NCBI GenBank assembly: GCA_904393855.1
Contig: CAJFNE010000117.1
Location: 1 to 6,040, forward strand
Source: an uncultured Oscillibacter sp.
Lineage (GTDB): Bacteria; Bacillota; Clostridia; Oscillospirales; Oscillospiraceae
Reading direction: 5' to 3'
Length of the DNA: 6,040 nt
In this document: positions 1-5,412 of the stretch, one piece after another
How the letters are laid out: each line of letters begins with the position of its first letter
Position numbering within the stretch: position 1 is the first letter of the stretch
Program-made: the position numbers and the translations under genes
Notes under the pieces: model-generated
Told to the model about the DNA's origin: nothing
Database searches by the model: none
What the model saw: the letters and a program-made list of their open reading frames with translations, nothing else

Positions 1-133
1 TTTGCCGCTTACGGATGCGGCGTACCCCTTGCGGGTGCGGCCCGTTCGTCTCCGGCCTAAGTGCCGCCGCACATGCGGCGGTTGGCCTACGACACGCGCT
101 TGCGAGCGCAGTCTTTTTGTCAAGAACAAAAAG
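1..133. repeat. Hairpin-rich intergenic module (no gene)
   Basis: This stretch carries no credible gene but is packed with short palindromes. GCCGC at 4-8 can pair with GCGGC at 17-21, or alternatively 21-27 with 33-39. CCGCCGCA at 64-71 pairs with TGCGGCGG at 74-81, and outer GGCC boxes sit at 54-57 and 84-87. GCGCT at 96-100 pairs with AGCGC at 105-109 across a TGCG loop. CTTTTTGT at 113-120 pairs with ACAAAAAG at 126-133 across a CAAGA loop. Such consecutive stems are typical of interspersed palindromic repeats in GC-rich Clostridia, but the family name is unknown to me. The 96-118 segment (GC stem then CTTTTT) could also end transcription of an upstream gene lying outside the window. The function is inferred. 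Confidence 0.5.
96..118 (+). terminator. Possible weak terminator of an upstream gene
   Basis: A 5-bp GC stem (GCGCT 96-100, AGCGC 105-109, tetraloop TGCG) is followed within a few bases by a run of five T at 114-118. This matches the shape of a short intrinsic terminator for a gene upstream of the window. The stem is short, three bases (AGT) and a C separate it from the T run, and the T run is itself the left arm of a second hairpin (113-133), so this could equally be part of a repeat. Confidence 0.3.
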
Positions 134-155
134 AGAATGGGGGGTGGAATGTTAG

Positions 156-242
156 GCCATCATCATGGCTGTAACCTCCCGGGCGACCACAGGTCGCCCC
201 TACGCCCCCGCCTGGGACCGAGCGCATTGCCAGCAACCTGGC
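156..242. repeat. Three further palindromes in the rph leader
   Basis: GCCAT at 156-160 pairs with ATGGC at 165-169 (loop CATC). GGGCGACC at 181-188 pairs perfectly with GGTCGCCC at 192-199 (loop ACA) and is followed by CCTACG. GCCAG at 229-233 pairs with CTGGC at 238-242 (loop CAAC), ending 29 bases before the preferred rph start. The middle palindrome resembles GTAGGGGCGACC-type repeats that I recall as scattered through genomes of gut Clostridia; this is memory, not a search. No convincing promoter was seen between 134 and 262, so rph may depend on transcription from outside the window or on a promoter that I cannot recognise. Confidence 0.5.
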
Positions 243-271
243 GGATCCTTGTAAGAAAGAAGATGGAAACC

Positions 272-988
272 ATGACCAGACAAGATGGCCGGGCGTTTGA
301 CGAACTGCGCCCCATCAAGATGACCACGGATTTTGTGAAATTTGCAGAGGGCAGCTGCCTGATCCAGTGCGGCGACACCATGGTGCTCTGCTGTGCCAGC
401 GTGGAGGACCGCGTCCCGCCCCATGTGCCCGAGGGCACCGGCTGGGTGACGGCGGAGTACTCCATGCTGCCCCGGGCCAACCGGGAGCGAAGCCGCCGGG
501 ATGTCTCCAAACTGAAGCTCTCCCCCCGCAGCGCGGAGATCCAGCGGCTGGTGGGCCGGTCCCTCCGGGCCGCCGTGGACATGACCAAGCTGGGGGAGCA
601 CACGATTACCATTGACTGCGACGTCCTGCAGGGGGACGGCGGCACCCGGACGGCCTCCGTCACCGGCGGCTTTGTGGCGCTGGCCCTGGCCTGCCGGAAG
701 CTGCTGGCGGAGGGAAAGATCGCGGCGGACCCCATTCAACACTATATCACCGGCGTCAGCGCCGGGATCGTGGAGGACACCGCCCTGCTGGACCTGCAGT
801 ACAGTGAGGACAGCCGGGCCCAGGTGGACCTGAACTGCGTGATGAACGAGCTGGGGGAGATCGTGGAGCTCCAGGGCACCGGCGAGGGGCGCTCCTTCAC
901 CCTGGCGGAGCAGCAGGAGCTGGTGCGCCTGTGCGCCAAGGGCAACCGGGAGCTGCTGGATCTCCAGAGATCAATTTTAAAGCGGTAA
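272..988 (+). CDS. rph: Ribonuclease PH
   Basis: RNase PH is a phosphate-dependent 3'-to-5' exoribonuclease that trims the 3' ends of tRNA precursors, releasing nucleoside diphosphates; it acts in the cytoplasm as a ring of dimers. The 238-residue product matches the family's usual size. It opens with the characteristic RQDGR...ELRPI segment and has SVEDRVPP, then AEYSMLPRA (Arg68), EIQRLVGRSLRAAVD (about 89-103), the core DCDVLQGDGGTRTASVTG (about 115-132) and ELQGTGEGRSF near the C-terminus. The ATG at 272 gives the family-like N-terminus; an in-frame ATG at 263 would add three residues (MET), and an AAGAAAGAAG stretch at 253-262 could serve the ATG at 272. The reading frame stays open back to base 2, but that extension runs through hairpins and is not RNase PH-like. 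A GTG-started gene follows 12 bases after the stop, suggesting cotranscription. Confidence 0.97.
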   Translation: MTRQDGRAFDELRPIKMTTDFVKFAEGSCLIQCGDTMVLCCASVEDRVPPHVPEGTGWVTAEYSMLPRANRERSRRDVSKLKLSPRSAEIQRLVGRSLRAAVDMTKLGEHTITIDCDVLQGDGGTRTASVTGGFVALALACRKLLAEGKIAADPIQHYITGVSAGIVEDTALLDLQYSEDSRAQVDLNCVMNELGEIVELQGTGEGRSFTLAEQQELVRLCAKGNRELLDLQRSILKR

Positions 989-1000
989 GGGGGAAGCGCA

Positions 1001-1288
1001 GTGGGACAGGTGTTTGAGGTTGTCATGCTCCTCTGCTTTGGCGCCTCCTGGCCATTCAATATTGCAAAATCCATCCGCTCCCGGACAGCCCGGGGCAAGA
1101 GCATGATTTTTGAGTGCTGCATTATCACAGGCTATCTCTTCGGCCTGGCGGGAAAGTTTATCAGCGGAAACGTCACCTATGTGGCGGCGTTTTACATTCT
1201 AGACATTGTCATGGTGGCCATTGACCTGGTCCTGACCTTCCGCAACCGGAAGCTGGACCAGCTGGCAGCGAAGGAGGAAACAGTATGA
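1001..1288 (+). CDS. Small three-helix membrane protein, PQ-loop/SemiSWEET-like
   Basis: This 95-residue protein starts at GTG, preceded by AGGGGGA at 988-994 with good spacing. It has three hydrophobic segments at about residues 4-22, 35-54 and 58-80, followed by a charged tail (RNRKLD, then KEE). Segment 1 ends with a W-P-F-N turn (17-20) and a K-S-x-R-S-x-T-A-R-G-K-S stretch, which resembles the PQ motif and following K-S-x-x-x-S pattern of PQ-loop and SemiSWEET proteins, three-helix half-transporters that work as dimers. Segment 3 carries Asp68 and Asp75 inside the membrane stretch. I recognise it as a conserved hypothetical type seen in Clostridia; transport of sugars or any other substrate is not shown. 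Its TGA overlaps the rdgB ATG (ATGA), so translation of the two is probably coupled. It may be an ordinary uncharacterised membrane protein instead. Confidence 0.85.
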   Translation: MGQVFEVVMLLCFGASWPFNIAKSIRSRTARGKSMIFECCIITGYLFGLAGKFISGNVTYVAAFYILDIVMVAIDLVLTFRNRKLDQLAAKEETV

Positions 1289-1875
1289 AATTCGTTCTGG
1301 CGACCCATAACCCCGGCAAGATTCAGGAGATGCAGGCGATCCTGTCCCAACTGGGGGTGGAGGTGGTGAGCCCCGCGGAGCTGGGCGTGGACGTGGACGT
1401 GGAGGAGACCGGCGAGACCTTTGCGGAAAACGCCATGCTGAAGGCCAAGGCTATCTGCGCCGCCGCGGGCCTGCCCGCCATCGCGGACGACTCGGGCCTC
1501 TGCGTGGACGCCCTGAACGGCGGCCCCGGCGTGTACTCCGCACGCTACGGCGGCGAGGGCCTGGACGACGCGGGGCGGACGGCCCTGCTGCTGCAGAACA
1601 TGCGGGGCCAGACCACCCGGGCGGCCCACTTCGCCTGCGCCATCGCCTGCGCCTTTCCCAACGGAGACACGCTCACGGCGGAGGGCCGCTGCGACGGCGC
1701 CGTCGCCTTTGCCCCCATGGGGCAGGGTGGCTTCGGTTATGACCCGGTGTTCCTGGTGCCGGAGAAGGCCAAGACCTTCTCCCAGATGACGGCGGAGGAG
1801 AAGAATGAGATCTCCCACCGGGGCAGGGCCCTGCGGACATTTTCTGAAAAACTCGCAACTTATTTGAAAAGATAA
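1285..1875 (+). CDS. rdgB: XTP/dITP diphosphatase (RdgB/HAM1 family)
   Basis: This house-cleaning pyrophosphatase hydrolyses XTP, ITP and dITP to the monophosphate and pyrophosphate, keeping deaminated purines out of DNA and RNA. The 196-residue length is normal. It shows the N-terminal T-H-N-x-G-K substrate motif (Thr7-Lys12), the TFAENAMLKAKA helix, the ADDSGLCVDAL segment with the expected catalytic Asp69, GGPGVYSARY (79-88), the GFGYDPVF strand (149-156) and the C-terminal SHRGRAL base-recognition motif (177-183). The ATG at 1285 has an ideal AAGGAGG at 1270-1276. The gene overlaps the upstream small membrane gene by four bases. The rph-rdgB pairing is a common Firmicutes arrangement (rph-ysnA in Bacillus subtilis). 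Confidence 0.97.
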   Translation: MKFVLATHNPGKIQEMQAILSQLGVEVVSPAELGVDVDVEETGETFAENAMLKAKAICAAAGLPAIADDSGLCVDALNGGPGVYSARYGGEGLDDAGRTALLLQNMRGQTTRAAHFACAIACAFPNGDTLTAEGRCDGAVAFAPMGQGGFGYDPVFLVPEKAKTFSQMTAEEKNEISHRGRALRTFSEKLATYLKR

Positions 1876-1903
1876 ACGTCTCATGTTATAAGGAGGAAAG
1901 AGC

Positions 1904-2110
1904 GTGAAAACCACCGGACGCTGTCCCAAATGCGGCGGCACAGACCTGCTGGCGGTGGAGCCGGGGCTGTACAATTCCTTCCCCGTCAGCTTTTTCACCA
2001 ACGCCAAGATTTAGCGGTATATCTGCCGCACCTGCGGTTATACAGAGGAGTGGATTGCCGAGGAATCCATGGAGAAGCTGCGGCTGTCCACTTCGGATGA
2101 CAAAATGTGA
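1904..2110 (+). pseudogene. Small zinc-ribbon protein gene split by an in-frame TAG
   Basis: From the GTG at 1904, behind a strong AAGGAGG (1890-1896, spacer 7), the frame encodes MKTTGRCPKCGGTDLL... and stops at TAG 2012-2014 (codon 37). It then continues without other stops as RYICRTCGYTEEWI...EKLRL to TGA 2108-2110. Read through, it gives a 68-residue protein with two CxxC knuckles (Cys7/Cys10 and Cys41/Cys44), each followed by Gly. This is a typical single zinc-binding site formed by paired knuckles, and the R-Y-x-C-x-x-C-G-Y-x-E-E-W ending matches a small zinc-ribbon family of Firmicutes with no firm function. The stop separates the two halves of the zinc site, so the 36-residue product should not fold as a zinc ribbon. 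A single substitution such as CAG to TAG would explain it; sequencing error or readthrough remain possible. No downstream ATG with a ribosome site rescues the second half. Confidence 0.8.
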
Positions 2111-2117
2111 GAACATG

Positions 2118-2134
2118 ACCGGAGCATTTCCGGT
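2118..2134 (+). promoter_or_regulatory. Hairpin directly upstream of the yhbY ribosome site
   Basis: ACCGGA (2118-2123) pairs with TCCGGT (2129-2134) across a GCATT loop, a perfect 6-bp stem ending two bases before the AAAGGAG ribosome site (2137-2143). It has no T-tract, so it is not a terminator. It could protect the mRNA 5' of yhbY after processing or influence ribosome access; both are inferences. Confidence 0.4.
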
Positions 2135-2148
2135 GCAAAGGAGTATTC

Positions 2149-2469
2149 ATGGAACTGACAAGCAAGCAGCGCGCCCAGCTGCGGGGGCTGGCCAACGGCA
2201 TCGAGACCATCCTCCAGGTGGGCAAGGACGGCATCGGAGAGAACCTTGTCAAGCAGGCCGACGATGCCTTGGAGGCCCGGGAACTCATCAAGGGCCGGGT
2301 TTTGGACAACAATATCGAGTATGACGCCCGCACGGCGGCGGAAGCCCTGGCCAAGGCCACCCGCAGCGAGGTGGTGCAGGTGATCGGCACCCGGTTCGTC
2401 CTGTACCGGGAGAGCCACAGCAAGCCGAAGGAGAAGCGGATTCAGCTGGTGAAAAAAGATAAGAGATAA
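2149..2469 (+). CDS. yhbY: YhbY-family RNA-binding ribosome assembly factor (CRM domain)
   Basis: YhbY (YqeI in Bacillus) is a one-domain CRM protein that binds RNA and is associated with 50S subunit precursors. The 106-residue product begins MELTSKQRAQLRGLAN, which is typical of the family. It has the GxxG loop as Gly-Lys-Asp-Gly at 25-28, the ALEARELIKGRVLDN segment (about 40-54, standard family text ALxxRELIK) and a C-terminal VIGTRFVLYRES strand. AAAGGAG at 2137-2143 lies five bases before the ATG. The last codons (D-K-R-stop) fall inside the repeat GATAAGAGATAA, so the C-terminal end and stop codon come from the left edge of the repeat element at 2458-2576. The next gene, nadD, is a standard partner in Firmicutes. 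Confidence 0.95.
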   Translation: MELTSKQRAQLRGLANGIETILQVGKDGIGENLVKQADDALEARELIKGRVLDNNIEYDARTAAEALAKATRSEVVQVIGTRFVLYRESHSKPKEKRIQLVKKDKR

Positions 2470-2576
2470 GAGATATGAGATAGGAGTTTGGGTGTCCGGC
2501 GGAGCCGGACGCATTCCAATCGTTCCGCCGGAGGCGGAACCCATAAGTTTCTATCTCCGATCTCATCGCTCCGATC
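2458..2576. repeat. Palindromic intergenic element: heptad arms around twin GGA-loop hairpins
   Basis: The left arm is four head-to-tail 7-mers: GATAAGA, GATAAGA, GATATGA, GATAGGA (2458-2485). The right arm is four 7-mers in the opposite orientation: TTCTATC, TCCGATC, TCATCGC, TCCGATC (2549-2576). Between them are two perfect hairpins, each with the same GGA loop: GTCCGGC 2494-2500 with GCCGGAC 2504-2510 (7 bp), and GTTCCGCC 2522-2529 with GGCGGAAC 2533-2540 (8 bp). The two arms are roughly inverted copies, best in the inner unit (GATAGGA against GATAGAA, six of seven). It overlaps the last four codons of yhbY (three sense codons and the stop). No transposase is present; it resembles a REP-doublet or MITE-like non-autonomous repeat. 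I cannot name a known family. Confidence 0.7.
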
Positions 2577-2616
2577 TGAACTTGGATTTTCCTTACCTCA
2601 GAAAGGAAGATATGGC

Positions 2617-3807
2617 ATGAAAATCGGCGTATACGGCGGGACGTTCAACCCGCCTCACCTGGGCCACGTAACGGCGGCCCGGGCAGTGTTTGAACTGCTG
2701 AAGCTGGACCGGCTGCTGCTGGTTCCGGCAGGGCTGCCCCCCCACAAGGCGCTGCCGGCGGGCAGTCCCACCCCGGAGCAGCGGCTGGAGCTGACCCGGC
2801 TGGCCGGGGAGCAGCTGGGGCTGGGGGACCGGGTGCAGACCCTGGACATCGAGGTGCACCGGGGAGGCCGCAGCTTCACCGCCGACACCCTGCGGCAGTT
2901 GAAGGAGCAGTACCCGGACGATGAACTGTGGCTGCTGATGGGGACGGATATGTTTCTGACGCTCCAGGACTGGCACACGCCGGAGGAGATCTTCTCCCTG
3001 GCGGGCATCGCCGCTTTTGGCCGGACGGAGGCGGATACGGAGGAGTTGTTCTCCGCTCAGCGGGACTCCCTGTACCGGACGTATCCCCAGGCCCGGATCT
3101 TTACCCTGACGGTGCCCGGCGTGGTGGACGTGTCCTCCACGGAGCTGCGGGACCTGCTGGCCCGGGGGGAGGGAGCGAACCTGCTGCCCCCGGCGGTGTA
3201 CGGCTATATCCTGCGGGAGGGGCTGTATGGGACCCATGCGGACCTGAAGCACCTGCCTCTCAGCCAGCTGCGGCCGGTGGCCCTCAGCTATCTCAAGCAT
3301 CAGCGGATTCCCCATGTGCTGGGGACGGAGCAGGAGGCCATCCGCCTGGCGGAGCGCTACGGCGCGGACGTGGAGAAAGCCCGGGTGGCGGCGCTGCTCC
3401 ACGACTGCACCAAACGGCTGGATATGGAGGAGCAGCTGGCCCTGTGCCGGCAGTACGGCATCCAGCTGGACGAGCTGGAGCAGCGGGCGCTGAAGCTGCT
3501 CCACGCCAAGACCGGCGCGGCTATCGCCCGGGAGGTGTTTGGCGTGGATGACGAGATCTACCGGGCCATCTGGTGGCACACCACCGGACACGCGGGGATG
3601 ACGCTGCTGGAAAAGGTCATGTACCTGGCGGACTATATCGAGCCCTCCCGGGATTTTCCGGGCGTGGAGGAGCTGCGGCGTGTGTGCTATGAGGACTTGG
3701 ACCAGGGCCTGCTGTTGGGCTTGGAGATGACGATTCAGGAAATGACAGCCATGGGAAACCCCGTGCACCGCGCCACGGTGGAGGCGCGAGACGCTTTGAA
3801 AGGATAG
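2617..3807 (+). CDS. nadD: Fused NadD-YqeK: nicotinate-nucleotide adenylyltransferase plus HD-domain Ap4A hydrolase
   Basis: This 396-residue protein joins two enzymes that are usually separate neighbouring genes. Residues 1 to about 205 are NadD, which makes deamido-NAD from nicotinate mononucleotide and ATP: GGTFNPPHLGH at 7-17 holds the HxGH nucleotidyl-transfer motif (His14, His17), LMGTDMF and W-H follow, and SSTELR at 173-178 is the second ATP-binding motif (usual form ISSTxxR). Residues from about 210 to the end are YqeK, an HD-superfamily hydrolase that cleaves diadenosine tetraphosphate symmetrically to ADP: PHVLGT (His233), LLHDCTK (His262, Asp263), WWHTTGH (His321, His325) and LADYIEPSRDF (Asp339). 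Frame is continuous with no frameshift. The ATG at 2617 follows AAAGGA (2602-2607) and gives the exact NadD N-terminus; the open frame further upstream crosses the repeat element. The TAG stop lies seven bases before the LCP gene. Confidence 0.96.
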   Translation: MKIGVYGGTFNPPHLGHVTAARAVFELLKLDRLLLVPAGLPPHKALPAGSPTPEQRLELTRLAGEQLGLGDRVQTLDIEVHRGGRSFTADTLRQLKEQYPDDELWLLMGTDMFLTLQDWHTPEEIFSLAGIAAFGRTEADTEELFSAQRDSLYRTYPQARIFTLTVPGVVDVSSTELRDLLARGEGANLLPPAVYGYILREGLYGTHADLKHLPLSQLRPVALSYLKHQRIPHVLGTEQEAIRLAERYGADVEKARVAALLHDCTKRLDMEEQLALCRQYGIQLDELEQRALKLLHAKTGAAIAREVFGVDDEIYRAIWWHTTGHAGMTLLEKVMYLADYIEPSRDFPGVEELRRVCYEDLDQGLLLGLEMTIQEMTAMGNPVHRATVEARDALKG

Positions 3808-3814
3808 AGAGACC

Positions 3815-5395
3815 ATGCCAAGAGAGACAGGAAAACATGTGGCGGGCGGGACGCCGAAGGAGAAAAAACCAAAAAAACCAAGCCGCCTGACCCGGCAGCA
3901 GAAGATCCTGCTGGCGGTTGTGATCTGCCTGGCGGTGGCCCTGGCGGTAGTGGCCGCCTGTCAGGCCCTGTTCGTCCGACCGGATATCCCCAGTAAGTCG
4001 GACACGGGGAGCGACCAGGCGGAGGAACTGGATTACGGGGACGGCATCCAGCCCCGGGCCGGCGGCGAGCGCAAGAGCGACGCCTACTATACCGTCTTGA
4101 TTCTGGGCCGGGACACGGGCGGCGGCGGCAACACGGACACCATGCTGCTGGCCAGCTACGACGTCACGAACCAGAAAGCCACTGTCATGTCCATCCCCCG
4201 GGACACCATGGTGAACGTGGGCTGGGACGTGAAGAAGATCAACTCCGTCTACAACAACTACGGCGGCGGGGACCGGGGCATCCAGGCCCTGTACCGGGAG
4301 ATCTCCCAGCTGGTGGGCTTTGAGCCGGACTACCAGGTGATCGTGGAGTGGGAGGCCGTGGGAGAGATCGTGGACGCCATGGACGGCGTCTGGTTCGACG
4401 TGCCCCGGGATATGGACTATGAGGACCCCTACCAGGACCTGTCCATCCACATCGACAAGGGCTATCAGCTCTTAAACGGAGAGCAGGCCATGGGCGTCAT
4501 CCGCTTCCGGGATGGCCCCAACGGCTACAACAACGGCGACATCGGCCGGATCGAGACCCAGCAGGCGTTCCTGAAGGCCATGGTGGAGCAGCTTTTGAAG
4601 CTGGGGAACGTCACCAAGATCAACGAGTTCATCCGGGTGTTCCAGAACAATGTGGAGACGGACCTGACGTTCCAGAACATCCTGTGGTTCGCCCAGCAGG
4701 CGGTGCTGGGCGGGCTCTCCGTGGAGAACGTGAACTTCGTCACCATGCCCTATAAGGGCGCCTACGCCTGGAGCCGGTACTATCAGCAGAACCTCTCCTA
4801 TGTGGTGCCCATCGCCAGCGAGCTGCTGGATCTGGTGAACAACGAGCTGAGCCCCTATCAGGAGGTGTTCACCCTCAGCGACCTGGACATCATGTCCGTC
4901 AACGCCGACGGGTCCATCAGCTCCTCCACCGGCCACGTGGAGGATTCCCAGGCGGCCCGGCCGCCGGTGAAGCCCTCCACGCCCAGCACGGAGGAGCCGG
5001 AGGAGGAGACGCCGACGACAGATCCGGGTACCGGGACGACGGACCCCGGCACGGGGACGACGGACCCGGGTACCGGCACCACGGATCCCGGCACGGGGAC
5101 GACGGACCCCGGTACCGGCACCACCGACCCCGGCACGGGGACGACGGACCCGGGCACCGGCACCACCGACCCCGGCACGGGGACGACGGACCCCGGTACT
5201 GGCACCACCGACCCCGGCACCGGCACCACCGACCCCGGCACGGGGACGACGGACCCCGGCACCGGTACCACCGATCCCGGGACGGGAACCACCGACCCCG
5301 GAACCGGAACGACCGACCCCTCCGCCGGCTCCGGCGGAGACTCCGGCACCACCACCCCGCCGGACTTCTCCATCATTGATCCGGCGGCGGTTTGA
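3815..5395 (+). CDS. LytR-CpsA-Psr (LCP) family cell-wall ligase with Thr-Asp-Pro-Gly repeat tail
   Basis: LCP proteins transfer wall polymers such as teichoic acids or capsular polysaccharide from a lipid carrier onto peptidoglycan outside the membrane. This 526-residue protein has a basic cytoplasmic N-terminus (Lys/Pro-rich, 1-30), one membrane anchor at about 31-52, and the LCP domain from about 90 to 290. The domain shows VLILGRDT (94-101), NTDTM (106-110), the SIPRDT signature (126-131, Arg129 and Asp130), KKINSVYNNYGGGD, and GDIGRIETQQAFLKA, whose Arg is expected at the active site. The Arg often seen before the S/T-D-T-M motif is Asn here. After the domain comes an extracellular tail of 14 exact TTDPGTG units plus one TTDPSAG (residues 401-505), then a short PPDFSIIDPAAV end. 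The start lies seven bases after the nadD stop, behind a modest AAAGGA. Which polymer it transfers cannot be told. Confidence 0.95.
   Translation: MPRETGKHVAGGTPKEKKPKKPSRLTRQQKILLAVVICLAVALAVVAACQALFVRPDIPSKSDTGSDQAEELDYGDGIQPRAGGERKSDAYYTVLILGRDTGGGGNTDTMLLASYDVTNQKATVMSIPRDTMVNVGWDVKKINSVYNNYGGGDRGIQALYREISQLVGFEPDYQVIVEWEAVGEIVDAMDGVWFDVPRDMDYEDPYQDLSIHIDKGYQLLNGEQAMGVIRFRDGPNGYNNGDIGRIETQQAFLKAMVEQLLKLGNVTKINEFIRVFQNNVETDLTFQNILWFAQQAVLGGLSVENVNFVTMPYKGAYAWSRYYQQNLSYVVPIASELLDLVNNELSPYQEVFTLSDLDIMSVNADGSISSSTGHVEDSQAARPPVKPSTPSTEEPEEETPTTDPGTGTTDPGTGTTDPGTGTTDPGTGTTDPGTGTTDPGTGTTDPGTGTTDPGTGTTDPGTGTTDPGTGTTDPGTGTTDPGTGTTDPGTGTTDPGTGTTDPSAGSGGDSGTTTPPDFSIIDPAAV
5015..5329 (+). repeat. 21-bp in-frame minisatellite, 15 units
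   Basis: Fifteen contiguous 21-bp units encode TTDPGTG (14 exact at protein level) and a final TTDPSAG. The third-position pattern alternates: most odd units end GGY-ACC-GG and even units GGC-ACG-GGG, so the real duplicated block seems to be 42 bp. The alternation slips at units 9-10 (5183-5224), where two ACY-type units stand next to each other. Units 13-15 differ most in codons (GGG, GGA, TCC), as expected for an older edge. Because the unit is a multiple of three, copy-number change would lengthen or shorten the wall-side linker without frameshift. Confidence 0.95.
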
Positions 5396-5412
5396 AAGAG
5401 AGGAAGCATATC

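Noticed and set aside
2..271. N-terminal extension of the rph reading frame
   Set aside because: The frame is open, but the translated part is Arg/Pro-rich, unlike RNase PH, and it crosses a series of hairpins; homologues begin at about the RQDGR motif.
2012..2014. Genome-wide reading of TAG as an amino acid
   Set aside because: The nadD-yqeK gene ends in TAG at the expected family length, with the next gene starting seven bases later, so TAG works as a normal stop here.
1886..2116. Minus-strand frame opposite the broken zinc-ribbon gene
   Set aside because: The plus strand has a strong ribosome site and two CxxC motifs; the minus-strand product has no recognisable feature.
2458..2576. CRISPR-like array or intrinsic terminator
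   Set aside because: The 7-bp units have no spacers, and neither hairpin is followed by a T run, so neither explanation fits.
2488..2616. N-terminal extension of the nadD frame from an earlier ATG
   Set aside because: It runs through the palindromic element, and the NadD fold starts exactly at MKIGVYGGTFNP with its own ribosome site.
2593..3816. 407-codon open frame on the minus strand opposite nadD-yqeK
   Set aside because: It mirrors a high-GC coding strand, is rich in Gln, His, Arg and Pro with no recognisable domain, and the plus-strand gene is certain.
5015..5329. CRISPR array
   Set aside because: The units are contiguous, in frame and coding, with no spacers; this is a protein-coding minisatellite.
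4858..5409. Minus-strand frame encoding repeated VVPVPGS
   Set aside because: It is the complement of the LCP minisatellite; repeats of 21 bp keep several frames open automatically.
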